Assembly (NCBI RefSeq): GCF_034044715.1
Contig: NZ_JAXCLW010000010.1
Location: forward strand, 62,001 to 126,000
Source of the DNA: Dongia_B soli
GTDB taxonomy: Bacteria > Pseudomonadota > Alphaproteobacteria > Dongiales > Dongiaceae
Direction of reading: 5' to 3'
DNA: 64,000 nucleotides
Shown: positions 1 to 8,424 of the stretch, piece after piece
Position numbering within the stretch: the stretch's first letter is position 1
How the letters are laid out: every line of letters starts with the position of its first letter
The notes under the pieces: model-generated
What the model saw: the letters and a program-made list of their open reading frames with translations, nothing else
Database searches by the model: none
What the model was told of the DNA's origin: nothing
Translations under genes and position numbers: made by a program

Positions 1-628
1 TGCCGGCGCGTCCAATGACCGAGCCTAACACCTCGTCGATACGATTGCGGGCCCGTTCGCAATCCCGATGGGAGCCGGCGAGAAAGACGCGCCCGCTGGC
101 GCCGATCATCTGCACATCGACGATGGTGACGCCGGGCGCCGCCTTCTCCGCTTCATTGGCGGCGACCAAGGCGAAAAGCGCCGGCTCCAATTCGTAAAGC
201 AGCAGCGACTGGCCGGGCAGCAGCATGGAGGCTTCCCGGGTACGATTGAGGATGATGGCATGCTGATCGGCGACATCGTCGATGGTGTCGGCATAAAGCG
301 TCCGCGGTTTCAACTGATCCGCCGCTTCACGGCCAATCCCGTTGAGGATTGCGGCACCTGCCGCTGTCAGATAACCGAGATCGCGTGCATGCAGTTCAAG
401 GATGCCATATTGCCGCTCGGTATAAAGCAGACCCGGCTCCATGTCGGGTGCTGTCTTCATGGCGAGATCGCAGATCCGGTGGATCGCCAAGGCCGGCGCG
501 ACTTCGATGATCAAACTGTGCTCACCCTGGATCGGCGGGTAGCCGCGCGCTCGTGTCGGCGTCGACATATAGGCGGCGAACTGCCGCGCTAGGTTCTCGA
601 TCAGCAGATAGACGCGCAGTTCTGTCAT
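1..628 (-). CDS. BMC-T tandem-domain microcompartment shell protein (3' end cut by window edge)
   Basis: An open frame runs from the ATG at 628 to the window edge without a stop (209 codons visible). The translation is clearly paralogous to the BMC-T protein at 1734-2348. Both share an IIEVAP segment, an ERQ(Y/F)G(I/Y)LE(L/F)HAR segment, QLKP or ALKP, an ILNR/LINR segment, LPG(Q/E)SL and an AANEAEKAA or ATNEAEKAA segment in the same order. In the family such proteins form pseudohexameric trimers in the shell facets, often with a gated central pore. It is the most downstream gene of the minus-strand BMC operon that is visible. At 209 codons it is already slightly longer than its 204-residue paralogue, so little should be missing. 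Confidence 0.85.
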   Translation of the reverse strand, partial: MTELRVYLLIENLARQFAAYMSTPTRARGYPPIQGEHSLIIEVAPALAIHRICDLAMKTAPDMEPGLLYTERQYGILELHARDLGYLTAAGAAILNGIGREAADQLKPRTLYADTIDDVADQHAIILNRTREASMLLPGQSLLLYELEPALFALVAANEAEKAAPGVTIVDVQMIGASGRVFLAGSHRDCERARNRIDEVLGSVIGRAG

Positions 629-691
629 CGCTTTTCTCGCATGGCGTTATCCGGCCACGGCGGCATCGCGCGCCGCCCTCCGACGCGCTGC

Positions 692-973
692 TTATTTCGA
701 TGTCGCGGTCGCGAAATGCTTGCCAAGATCGGGATGCGGGCGCGGAATGACATGGACCGAGACCAGCGTGCCGACGCTGTTGGCCGCTTCGGCGCCAGCT
801 TCGGTCGCCGCCTTCACGGCACCGACATCGCCATTGATGATGACGGCAACCAGGCCGTCACCGACCTGTTCGCGGCCCACCACCGTGACATTGGCCGCTT
901 TCACCATGGCATCGGCCGCCGCCAGAGCCGCGACGAAACCCTTGGTTTCGATCATGCCGATTGCGTTGGACAT
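692..973 (-). CDS. BMC-H hexameric microcompartment shell protein (PduA/EutM/CcmK family)
   Basis: This 93-residue protein is a canonical single BMC domain. It has an AIGMIETKGFVAALAAADAM start, a KAANV strand, GLVAVIINGDVGAV, AVKAA-type helix residues and the VSHVIPRPH-like end written here as SVHVIPRPH. BMC-H proteins form the hexagonal tiles of the shell, and their central pore passes substrates. A good ribosome binding site (AAGGAG) lies eight bases before the ATG. It sits between a BMC-P and a BMC-T gene on the same strand. It is the only BMC-H in the window, so it is probably the bulk facet protein unless others lie left of the window. Confidence 0.96.
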   Translation of the reverse strand: MSNAIGMIETKGFVAALAAADAMVKAANVTVVGREQVGDGLVAVIINGDVGAVKAATEAGAEAANSVGTLVSVHVIPRPHPDLGKHFATATSK

Positions 974-1024
974 CGTTATTCTCCTTATTGCTCAGATCAG
1001 TTTGCAGATTCAGTTGCTCACAGT

Positions 1025-1291
1025 TCATTTGCTCTTTGGCTTGTCGGTCTTGCCAGGCTCATCCAGCGAGCCGATGATCAAGGCATCGATCGGAATTTTG
1101 CCGCCGCCCAGCCAAGAGGCGGCGGTGGAGCCCGTCACCACCAGCACCTCTTCCTCTTCGCCGCAGCCCAGCACATCGAACGCGATCATGCGTCCGCCGC
1201 CGGCAGCTTCGATCTCCAGGAAAGCGCCGGAAGGAATATGTTCGATGCGCTTGGTGGCCCAGAACCGGCCTACGACCCGACCGCGTATCAT
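1025..1291 (-). CDS. BMC-P pentameric vertex protein (EutN/CcmL/PduN family)
   Basis: Read from the ATG at 1291, the 88-residue product has the EutN/CcmL fold signature: an N-terminal IRGRVVGRFWATKR strand pair, a middle FDVLGCGEEEEVLVVTGS with the family's D-x-(L/V)GAG-like turn, and a late PIDALIIGSLDE ending. Pentamers of this family cap the vertices of microcompartments. The frame stays open upstream, but the ATG at 1291 gives the usual family length and overlaps the stop of the upstream gene by four bases (ATGA), which indicates translational coupling. A single vertex protein is enough to close a shell. Confidence 0.94.
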   Translation of the reverse strand: MIRGRVVGRFWATKRIEHIPSGAFLEIEAAGGGRMIAFDVLGCGEEEEVLVVTGSTAASWLGGGKIPIDALIIGSLDEPGKTDKPKSK

Positions 1292-1737
1292 TGCCGCGCC
1301 CTTTCGATGCTGATGTTGCGGGACTTGGCCTTGTCCCTGGCCAAGGGGGTGATGCTGACCTCCGGTCCCAGCACGAGGCGGCTGGTCCCGGCTGGCAGTT
1401 TCAGGATGGTGCTCTCGGTGACGACGCCCTTGTCGAGACGATGACTGTGAGAGATGGGCAGCGCGGCCGGGCCGGATTGCGCCGGCTGGCCCGCGGCCAA
1501 TTTGAAGGGATGCCGCCCGGCCAGGATCGCTTCCCTGATCGCGGGTGTTTCGGCCAGCGTGAGGACCTGTTTGGCGAAAGCGGCGAGATCGGCATCGTTG
1601 GCGATGCGTATAGGCGGCGTGGGTGCGATAGATGGCGCGGCGGCTGGCGCGCCGGCCTGCTGCCCGGCCTTGAGGGCTTTCACTTCCTCCGCGATGACGT
1701 CGCGGATCAGGTCGCGCAGGGTGGCGGGATCGATCAT
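1288..1737 (-). CDS. PduM-like microcompartment-associated protein
   Basis: A 149-residue protein with three parts. An amphipathic N-terminal helix (residues 1-24, DPATLRDLIRDVIAEEVKAL) resembles an encapsulation peptide. An Ala/Pro-rich linker follows. The C-terminal domain ends with VVTESTILKLPAGTSRLVL, then GPEVSITPLARDKAKSRN. This ending recalls, from memory, the C-terminus of Salmonella PduM (a 'VTAMARDAANARNIQL' type end), a protein needed for compartment assembly. Its place between BMC-T and BMC-P genes, with four-base overlaps on both sides, supports a structural or core-to-shell linking role. The family assignment is moderately certain; the function is inferred from location. Confidence 0.7.
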   Translation of the reverse strand: MIDPATLRDLIRDVIAEEVKALKAGQQAGAPAAAPSIAPTPPIRIANDADLAAFAKQVLTLAETPAIREAILAGRHPFKLAAGQPAQSGPAALPISHSHRLDKGVVTESTILKLPAGTSRLVLGPEVSITPLARDKAKSRNISIERARQ

Positions 1738-2348
1738 TGCGGCCTCGCGAGATTGGTGAGGGTGCGCTCGGCCACTTCCGCCGCCATGCGGATATCGGAT
1801 TCCTCACCCGAGAGATAGACACGTCCCGTCGCGCCGAACATGCGATAGTCGATCACCTTGATCTCGGCTGCTTTCTCGGCCTCGTTGGTGGCGAGGATCG
1901 CGTAGGAGGCGGGCTGCATCTCCAGCACGAACAAGGATTCACCGGGCAGGATCATCGAGCCGAGCTTATTGCGGTTGATCAGGAAGGCATGGCTATCATC
2001 GATCCGGGTGACGATCTTGGCCGCCAGGATCTGTGGCTTCAGCGCCTGGGCAGCGTCGGCGCCCAAGACTTCCAGCACCGCGGCGGCGGCCGATTTGACC
2101 GCTGCCGTCGATCGGGCATGAAATTCCAGGTAACCGAATTGGCGCTCCACCACCAGCATGCCGCCGCTCACCTCGGCATGTTTGAGCGCGGTGTCGGTCA
2201 GGGCTTCGATATCGAGGCCGGGCGCCACTTCAATGATCTGTGCCGCCATATTGGTGCGCGGCAAACGACCCCGCATCGAGCTCGCCATGTAGCAGAGGGT
2301 CTGGGGCTGCAACTGGTCGATAAAGATGAAGGACCTGATCTCCGCCAT
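1734..2348 (-). CDS. BMC-T tandem-domain microcompartment shell protein
   Basis: A complete 204-residue protein, paralogous to the truncated one at 1-628. Its layout fits two BMC-like halves: residues about 1-100 (FIFIDQLQPQT, IIEVAPGLDIEALTD, VVERQFGYLEFHAR) and about 105-200 (RIDDSHAFLINR, MILPGESLFVLEMQPASYA, ATNEAEKAA, GATGRVYLSG). Tandem-domain shell proteins form trimers with a large central pore that can open and close, a likely gate for cofactors. The ATG is five bases downstream of the aldehyde dehydrogenase stop. The two BMC-T copies have diverged well beyond a recent duplication, so they probably play different pore roles. Confidence 0.9.
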   Translation of the reverse strand: MAEIRSFIFIDQLQPQTLCYMASSMRGRLPRTNMAAQIIEVAPGLDIEALTDTALKHAEVSGGMLVVERQFGYLEFHARSTAAVKSAAAAVLEVLGADAAQALKPQILAAKIVTRIDDSHAFLINRNKLGSMILPGESLFVLEMQPASYAILATNEAEKAAEIKVIDYRMFGATGRVYLSGEESDIRMAAEVAERTLTNLARPQ

Positions 2349-2352
2349 GATC

Positions 2353-3966
2353 TCAGCCCCTGAGCGTGGCGCGCAATTCGGCGAGGACGATGCGGCGGAT
2401 TTCCTCGCGCATCATGGCGATCTCGTCGCTCGGCATGAGGGTGGTCATGGGCGAGCTCGCCCTCGGTGCGGTAGCGAAAGCGGAAGCCGGCGCCTGATCG
2501 GCCCCTTCCTGCAACCGGCCCAGCGAGATTGGCGCATCGCGGCCGAGCGCTACCGGTGGTCCGGTCCAGGGATCGAGGCCGCCGAATTCACCGAACAGCT
2601 CTGCCGGTTCGTCGCTATAGGCGATGCGGGTCCAATTGACGAGATGCTGCGGGCCGACATTCTCGCCGATCGCAGAACTGCCGAAGAAGCCGGTGCCGAT
2701 GGTGAAAGCCGGCGCGAGATGCGTGCCGTAACCGGCGGCGCCCTGGCTGCAGGGTGCATTCACCACCACGCGCAGCGCCTTCACCGCGGCGCCATAAGCG
2801 AGGATATTGGCGGCGGCGCGGCTGTGAATGGCGGCGGAATGCCCGGCCCCGGATAGTCGGATGAGGGCGCGGGCCTGGGTGATACCAGCCTGGACATGCG
2901 GCACCCTGAGGAAGCCGAGCACCGGGCAGAGCTTTTCTTTTGACAGAGGCTCGTCAATGCCGACGCGGTCGATTTCGGTCAAGATGATCTTCGCATTGGC
3001 CGGCAAACGCAGGCCGATCCGACTGCCGATCTCACCCGCCGTCTTTCCGAGGATTTCGATATTGAAGCTGCCTTTGCCGAAGAGCAGGTCGCGCAGGGCC
3101 GCGGTTTCTTCCGGCTTGGCAAGATAGGCTCCCGCCGCTTTGAGGCTCTGCAGCAATGGGTCGGCGATGCTCTCCACGGCAACGACGACACTTTCATTGG
3201 TACAAAGGATCGAGTTGTCGAAACTTTTCGAGGCGACGATGCGCTTCGCCGCCTCATCGAGTTCGGCGCTCTCATCCACCAAAGCAGGTGCGTTGCCCGG
3301 TCCGACGCCGATCGCCGGATTGCCGGAACTATAGGCCGCCCGCACCATCGGCGTGCCGCCGGTCGCCAGGATCACGCCCACCCTGGGCGATTTCATGATG
3401 TGATCGATCAGCGGCAGATTAGGCGCTTCGATCACCTGAATGATGCCGGCCGGCGCGCCGGCCGCTTCCGCCGCCGCTGCCATCAATTTGGCAGCCCTGA
3501 CGGAGCAGGCTTTCGCCATCGGATGCGGCGAGAGGATGACGGCGTTGCGGGTGAACAGCGCCAGCAGGATCTTGTAGAAAGTGGTGCAGACCGGATTGGT
3601 CGAGGGCGTCAGGGCGAAAACCACGCCAGCCGGGCGCGGCAATTCCACCATCTTCACCTGCGGCAGGATGCGGGGCGAGCAATAATCCGCCGAACGATAC
3701 ACCTCGAAGAGGGCGCGCGTGGTCAGCTCGTTCTTGATCTTCTTATGGGCAGCGACGCCGAAGCCGGTCTCCTGCACAGCTGCTTCGGCAAGCGGTCCGG
3801 CTTCGGCGAAACCGGCTTCCGCCGCCGACCGCGCGATCGCCTCCACCGCTGCACGATCAAAGCGGGCGAAGGCGGCCGCGCCCCATTCGGCCGTCTGCAG
3901 CATCAGATCGGCGCTGCCGGTGGCGCGTTTTTCGCCGGCCAGTAGCTCTTCGATGATGGCGGTCAT
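2353..3966 (-). CDS. CoA-acylating aldehyde dehydrogenase with C-terminal encapsulation helix
   Basis: A 537-residue protein of the PduP/EutE aldehyde dehydrogenase group, expected to convert propionaldehyde (or acetaldehyde) plus CoA and NAD to acyl-CoA inside a compartment. Visible are the PSTNPVCTTFYK cofactor region (about 121-132), the GVGPGNAPALVD strand (about 220-231) and the catalytic cysteine in SFDNSILCTNES (C255). The catalytic domain ends near residue 460. A Pro/Ala-rich linker follows, and the last 26 residues form an amphipathic helix (MMREEIRRIVLAELRATL), typical of a C-terminal encapsulation peptide. It lies in tight order between the phospho-lyase and the shell genes, so it is the compartment's signature enzyme. 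Confidence 0.93.
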   Translation of the reverse strand: MTAIIEELLAGEKRATGSADLMLQTAEWGAAAFARFDRAAVEAIARSAAEAGFAEAGPLAEAAVQETGFGVAAHKKIKNELTTRALFEVYRSADYCSPRILPQVKMVELPRPAGVVFALTPSTNPVCTTFYKILLALFTRNAVILSPHPMAKACSVRAAKLMAAAAEAAGAPAGIIQVIEAPNLPLIDHIMKSPRVGVILATGGTPMVRAAYSSGNPAIGVGPGNAPALVDESAELDEAAKRIVASKSFDNSILCTNESVVVAVESIADPLLQSLKAAGAYLAKPEETAALRDLLFGKGSFNIEILGKTAGEIGSRIGLRLPANAKIILTEIDRVGIDEPLSKEKLCPVLGFLRVPHVQAGITQARALIRLSGAGHSAAIHSRAAANILAYGAAVKALRVVVNAPCSQGAAGYGTHLAPAFTIGTGFFGSSAIGENVGPQHLVNWTRIAYSDEPAELFGEFGGLDPWTGPPVALGRDAPISLGRLQEGADQAPASAFATAPRASSPMTTLMPSDEIAMMREEIRRIVLAELRATLRG

Positions 3967-3983
3967 CTCACTCCATCCTCAAA

Positions 3984-5264
3984 TCACGCGGCATTGCGCG
4001 ATGTCCGACGGCCGCGCCCCAGGCAATCGGCATAAGCTAGCCCGACGGCACGTTCGACCCGCTCGAGGACTTCCTGGCACAGATCGGTTGTCATCAGGAC
4101 GCCCGGCTTGAATTGCAGCACCCGGGGATCGAGCGTCGAGAAAATCGCCCAGACACCGTTCTCGTAGAGATGCTTCATCACCGGCTTCGCGCCTTCCGGA
4201 TAATCGAACTCCAATCCCATCACCAAGCCGCATTGCCGGATGCCGACGAAGAAATCGGGATAAAGCCCCATGATGTCAGCAAGGCCATTGCGGAAGGTCT
4301 CGGCGATGTAATTGATCATCGGCTTGACCGGCGGACGTTCGAGAATTTCCAGTGTCTTCATGGCAACAAGGCAGCCGAGTTCCGCACCGCCCATGGTCGA
4401 CATGTGGGCAAAGCCATCCTGCTTCAGCCAACCGGCATAGGCTTCACGGACGACGACGCAAGCGATCGGATAGATGCCGCCGGAAATGCCTTTGCCGGTC
4501 ACCAGGATGTCCGGCTGAATGCCGTAGCGCTGATAGCCCCACATCTCGCCGCAGCGCATCAGCCCGGTCTGCACTTCGTCAGCGATATAGAGCGCGCCAT
4601 AGCGTTCGCATAATTTCTTCACCTCCTGCAGATAACCGGGCAGGGGCATGGGAAATCCATAGGTAGCCGGGATCGTCTCCATGATCAGGGCCGCCACATC
4701 CTTGCCTTTGAGCGCGTCCTCCATGGCATTGAGATCATTGAAGGGTACATGCACGAAATCATCCGGCTGCTCGGCCAGAAAGATCTTCTTGAAGCGGTCG
4801 GCGCCGGTCGCCACGGCGAGGCCGGTATGCCCGTGATAGGCATTGATAATGGAAACGATCTTGCGGCGCTGGGTCGCATGACGCGCAGTCTTCAGCGCAA
4901 TATCGATCGCTTCCGCGCCGCCGGATCCGTACATCGTATAATGCATGTCGCCGCCGCAGATGCGCGCCAGCCGTTCGGCCAGCGCAGTGCGTGCCAAGGA
5001 GGGGAAATGGTGATTGCCCATATCGAAGCGCTGGGTGCCGCGATTAAGCACTTCCACCAGCTCCGGATGGCGATGGCCGATATTATAGGTGCCGCCATTC
5101 AAATGCAGATCGATCAGCCGGCGCCCATCCATGTCCCAAAGCAGATAGCCTTCGCGCCGATCGATCACCAGATCGACGCCCATATCCTGCCAGGCCTGGG
5201 TTTTGCCCGGATTCCAAAAGGTCTTCGATTTCTCCAGAAATTCCTGCTTCTCAGCGCTGGCCAT
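3984..5264 (-). CDS. Class III aminotransferase-fold enzyme, probable amino-alcohol-phosphate phospho-lyase
   Basis: A 426-residue fold-type I PLP enzyme of the class III aminotransferase family. It shows the YGSGGAEAIDIALK phosphate-binding turn (about 112-125), the IADEVQTG motif (D229) and the PLP lysine in VTGKGISGG (K258). In the family some members are not aminotransferases but eliminate phosphate and ammonia from ethanolamine phosphate or 1-amino-2-propanol phosphate to give an aldehyde. The adjacent APH-type kinase upstream and acylating aldehyde dehydrogenase downstream make that role the best guess: 1-amino-2-propanol phosphate to propionaldehyde, as proposed for RMM compartments. 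True transaminase activity cannot be excluded. Confidence 0.85.
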   Translation of the reverse strand: MASAEKQEFLEKSKTFWNPGKTQAWQDMGVDLVIDRREGYLLWDMDGRRLIDLHLNGGTYNIGHRHPELVEVLNRGTQRFDMGNHHFPSLARTALAERLARICGGDMHYTMYGSGGAEAIDIALKTARHATQRRKIVSIINAYHGHTGLAVATGADRFKKIFLAEQPDDFVHVPFNDLNAMEDALKGKDVAALIMETIPATYGFPMPLPGYLQEVKKLCERYGALYIADEVQTGLMRCGEMWGYQRYGIQPDILVTGKGISGGIYPIACVVVREAYAGWLKQDGFAHMSTMGGAELGCLVAMKTLEILERPPVKPMINYIAETFRNGLADIMGLYPDFFVGIRQCGLVMGLEFDYPEGAKPVMKHLYENGVWAIFSTLDPRVLQFKPGVLMTTDLCQEVLERVERAVGLAYADCLGRGRRTSRNAA

Positions 5265-5295
5265 CCGTCGGTTCCTTCGTCAAGTCACGGCCATG

Positions 5296-6294
5296 TCAGC
5301 CGTAGCGGGTTAGGTAGCGCTCGGCCAGCTCGCAGGTGCCGGCGCTGTAACCCGGACCTTCGCTGCGGGCGAGCTCGGTTTCGGCATGGGATCCCATCCA
5401 GGCGAACAAGGTCATGCGGCGCAAAAGGATGAAGGTCCAAAGCTCGTCCTCATCCTCGGCGCTCAGCCTGCGCTGCCGGCGATAGCCTTCTTTCCAGGCT
5501 TCCATCAGCTCCGGCACATCGGCGCGGTCTTCGAAGAAACTCACGGCTGTGGCGGCGTCGTAGAGGAACCAGCCCAAGCCGCAATCGTCGAAATCGATCA
5601 CCCGGACATCGCCTTCATAGACCAGCAAATTGGCGAGGCGAAAATCGGCGTGGATGAGGCCGTAGCGCTCCGGTCCTTGGCCGAAACGCTGCAGACGCCG
5701 TTGCATCACCGCGACAAGGCGTTGAAGCAGTTTCTCGCGGACCGGATCAAGATCCGGTCCGGCCTGCCACGGCCCCCAATTAGGGCGAGCGCCCAGCGAA
5801 TGGTCAAAATTCCAGCAAAGGCGCTCGAAGAAGCTTGGCCGTTTCCAGCCCTGGGAATGGTTGTGGCAGCGTGCGGCGACTTCACCCAACTGGATGAAGG
5901 GCGCGATGAGATCGTGCTGTGACGGCTCGCTGCCATCGATGAATTCGAATAGCACGCAATTGCGCGGATTATCGAGTGCCGGATGGCTGACGGTCTGGAT
6001 ATCCAGATCGTCCTTACCGGGAATGGCCTGCGGCGTCTTCACACCGGCTTCGGCTTGCAGGGCTCGCATCCAGGCAAGCTCGCTGCGAATGCCGTTCACG
6101 CTATGATAGTTTTCCCGATGCACCCGCAGGATGACGGGCCGGGTCGCGCCCGCCGGCGACACTTTATAGGTCCAGTTTTCCGAATGATTAATAAGTTCGA
6201 GGCGAGCCTCTTCGAGACCCCAGCACGCCAGGGCCGAGGCTGCCAGTTCATCTACGGCGCGTTGCAATTGATCGATCGTGAGCTGGCCGCTCAT
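5296..6294 (-). CDS. APH-family small-molecule kinase, probable amino-alcohol kinase
   Basis: A 332-residue protein of the aminoglycoside/choline phosphotransferase fold (homoserine kinase ThrB-like). Numbered from the upstream GTG/ATG at 6315, the catalytic loop is IHADFRLANL (H222, D224, N229) and the Mg-binding DFDD lies at 241-244. I chose the ATG at 6294 because a GGGAGG stretch lies just upstream and the preceding ATG has none. In the RMM model this kinase phosphorylates the hydroxyl of 1-amino-2-propanol so that the neighbouring PLP enzyme can eliminate phosphate. It is the first gene of the minus-strand BMC operon and is divergent from the AraC regulator. Confidence 0.85.
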   Translation of the reverse strand: MSGQLTIDQLQRAVDELAASALACWGLEEARLELINHSENWTYKVSPAGATRPVILRVHRENYHSVNGIRSELAWMRALQAEAGVKTPQAIPGKDDLDIQTVSHPALDNPRNCVLFEFIDGSEPSQHDLIAPFIQLGEVAARCHNHSQGWKRPSFFERLCWNFDHSLGARPNWGPWQAGPDLDPVREKLLQRLVAVMQRRLQRFGQGPERYGLIHADFRLANLLVYEGDVRVIDFDDCGLGWFLYDAATAVSFFEDRADVPELMEAWKEGYRRQRRLSAEDEDELWTFILLRRMTLFAWMGSHAETELARSEGPGYSAGTCELAERYLTRYG

Positions 6295-6408
6295 GCCTTC
6301 TTCGCTTCCTCCCATTCAGCATCGAAGCCGGCTTCGCGGCTTAACCGCTTGTTCTGTTCGGCTTGGCTTGGCCCTTATCTCAACCTAGAAGCCCGGTCAG
6401 CCGGCCGC

Positions 6409-6435
6409 TTGACAGGTGAAGCGGCGATCTTGACA
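6409..6435 (-). promoter_or_regulatory. Candidate AraC-type operator upstream of the kinase/BMC operon
   Basis: On the plus strand the sequence reads TTGACA, 15 bases, TTGACA, so the half-sites start 21 bases apart (two helical turns). It lies in the divergent region 6295-6579 between the kinase gene and the AraC gene, about 115 bases upstream of the kinase start. The same arrangement in the same orientation occurs at 12658-12684 and 16957-16983. AraC-family activators commonly bind direct repeats with this spacing. Binding is inferred, not shown. Confidence 0.65.
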
Positions 6436-6579
6436 GCTGGCTCACGGATTGTGGTCTTCACCCGCCGCGCTGCCTCTTGCAGCTTGTCGCTGCGACGTGC
6501 CATCATTGCCCATAACGACAAGTTGCCGGGGACTGGCCGAATGGCAAGCGTATTGGCGACAGTAGGAGAGGAGGATCAT

Positions 6580-7629
6580 ATGGCGGCCGCGCCCAATGGC
6601 GCCGCGCCGATCGTTCTCGCGGCGGCCGCGACCGGCCTCGTCAATTTCATTGAACGCCAGCATGGTGATGTCGACAGCATCTTCGGCAATTCCGGTATCG
6701 CACCCGATATGGCCGGTGCGCCAACGCTCAAAGTGAAGCTCAGCGCCTATTGCCGGCTGTTCGAGGAATCCGCCCGGCGAATGAAGGCGCCGAATTTCGG
6801 TTTGTGGTTCGGACAGCAATTTCAGCCTCGCGATCTTGGCATGTGGGGTTATGCCGCGGTTTGCTCGCCTACCTTGGGGGCGGCGCTCGACAATCTAGTG
6901 CGCCTCTTTCACTATCATCAGGAATCTTCCGCGATGCAGTTACGGCGCGGTAAGGATGGGCTGATACGCCTGGAATATCAGATTTATTCCGCCGAGATCG
7001 TCGAGCGCCGCCAGGATGCGGAATTGTCGCTCGGCATGTTCGTCAATGTGCTGCGTGAATGCTGTGGCGTCAAATGGGCCCCGGTCGAAGTGCATTTCGA
7101 ACATCCACGTCCCGAAGCCTGGAAGCAACATGAGGAGGCTTTCGACGCGCCGGTCTATTTCAGCCAGCCGACCAATGCGCTTCTCTTCCGGCCGGACCTC
7201 CTCGACCGGGCGATGCCGGGGCGCGATCTGAAATTACTGACCATGATGCAGACCTGCCTGGAATCGCTGGGATCGCATCGCAGTGGCGATGAGGGCTTGG
7301 CGGACCGGGTGAAAACGGCGATCCGCGTCGATCTGCCGAACGGCTATCCCAGCCTGGAGAAAATTGCCCATGAATTACGGGTGACGCCGGCCGCGATACA
7401 GCGCGAATTGTCGGAACAGGGCATGACCTATAAGGAAGCGGTCGAGCAAATGCGGCGCAGCCTGGCGCAGATGTATCTCGACCAGCGGCGATTGCCCTTG
7501 ACGGAAATCGCGCTGCTGCTCGGTTATTCCGAACTCTCCGCCTTCACCCGCGCCTTCACCCGCTGGACTGGAATCAGCCCGCGCGCTTATCGGCGCGGCA
7601 GGCTGCAACATGGTGTCGATCAAGCCTGA
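6580..7629 (+). CDS. AraC-family transcriptional regulator, likely regulator of the BMC/amino-alcohol regulon
   Basis: A 349-residue regulator. Residues about 25-215 form an N-terminal effector-binding region of the arabinose-binding/OruR-like type (GLWFGQQFQPRDLGMWGYAA, then a GALDN segment). Residues about 245-345 form the double helix-turn-helix AraC domain with the hallmark EIALLLGYSELSAFTRAFTR and WTGISPRAYR. The frame is open far upstream, but the ATG at 6580 has an excellent AGGAGAGGAGG site directly before it. It is divergent from the kinase/BMC operon and its 3' end overlaps the convergent SDR gene by ten bases. Position and the shared direct repeats suggest it activates the whole region. 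Confidence 0.9.
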   Translation: MAAAPNGAAPIVLAAAATGLVNFIERQHGDVDSIFGNSGIAPDMAGAPTLKVKLSAYCRLFEESARRMKAPNFGLWFGQQFQPRDLGMWGYAAVCSPTLGAALDNLVRLFHYHQESSAMQLRRGKDGLIRLEYQIYSAEIVERRQDAELSLGMFVNVLRECCGVKWAPVEVHFEHPRPEAWKQHEEAFDAPVYFSQPTNALLFRPDLLDRAMPGRDLKLLTMMQTCLESLGSHRSGDEGLADRVKTAIRVDLPNGYPSLEKIAHELRVTPAAIQRELSEQGMTYKEAVEQMRRSLAQMYLDQRRLPLTEIALLLGYSELSAFTRAFTRWTGISPRAYRRGRLQHGVDQA

Positions 7630-8402
7630 GCCAGCGCGTCCAGCGATTCCGGCAAGATCTGTCCGCCATCGACGACGATCGTCTGGCCGGTGATATAGCC
7701 GGCCTCGCGCGAGGCGAAGAACAAGGCGGCATGGCCGATATCCTCGACATCGCCCAGCTTCTTCAGCGGCACGGAAGCCGCCATGCTCTGCATATAGTCG
7801 TCGCCTAGTTCCTTGAGGCCTTCGGTCACCACATTCCCCGGCATGACCGCATTCACCGTGATGCCATATTTGGCAAGCTCGATACAGGCCGTGCGCATGA
7901 AGCCGAGCTGGCCCGCCTTGCTTGCACCGTAATGGGTCCAGCCGGGAAAGCCGGTGACCGGTCCGGTGATCGAGGAGGTGATGACGACGCGGCCTTCGCC
8001 GCTTTTCTTCAGATAGGGAATGCAGGCCTTCACCGAGAGGAAGGTGCCTTTGAGATTGGTGGCCTGGACCTCGTCCCATTGCTCCGGCGTCATCTCCTCC
8101 ATCTTGGCCGGCGGAAACATGCCGGCATTGGCGCAGAGGATATCGACGCCGCCATGGCGATCATGAGCGGCCCGCGCCATCGCTTCCATATCATCCAGTT
8201 TTGTGACATCGGCAGCAAAAGCCGCGGCGGTGAAGCCGGCATCGGTCAATTCCTTGGCTGACGTCTCCGCGGCTTGCAGATCGCGCCCGACCACCAGCAC
8301 CTTGCCGCCATGTCGCGCGAAGACCCGGGCGATGCCCTTGCCGATCCCTTTGCTTGCTCCGGTAACGATGACCGACTTCCCCTTGATCGATGCTGCCAGC
8401 AT
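7620..8402 (-). CDS. Short-chain dehydrogenase, candidate 1-amino-2-propanol dehydrogenase
   Basis: A 260-residue classical SDR with the TGASKGIG cofactor motif (14-21), CANAG (90-94), the catalytic serine in ITSSITG (143/144) and the Y158-x3-K162 pair in HYGASKAG. A substrate such as (S)-1-amino-2-propanol (giving aminoacetone) is inferred from the characterised RMM-locus enzyme of mycobacteria, which is of the same family and gene context. It is the last gene of the ABC-transporter transcription unit, 22 bases after the permease gene, and ends tail-to-tail on the AraC gene. A generic sugar or hydroxyacid dehydrogenase is the alternative. Confidence 0.85.
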   Translation of the reverse strand: MLAASIKGKSVIVTGASKGIGKGIARVFARHGGKVLVVGRDLQAAETSAKELTDAGFTAAAFAADVTKLDDMEAMARAAHDRHGGVDILCANAGMFPPAKMEEMTPEQWDEVQATNLKGTFLSVKACIPYLKKSGEGRVVITSSITGPVTGFPGWTHYGASKAGQLGFMRTACIELAKYGITVNAVMPGNVVTEGLKELGDDYMQSMAASVPLKKLGDVEDIGHAALFFASREAGYITGQTIVVDGGQILPESLDALAQA

Positions 8403-8424
8403 GGCGTTCCTCCTTCAGACCGTT

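Noticed and set aside
1025..1822. A longer reading of the BMC-P gene with about 177 extra N-terminal residues
   Set aside because: The extension is Arg/His-rich and antiparallel in style to the overlapping PduM-like gene; the ATG at 1291 gives the family's normal length.
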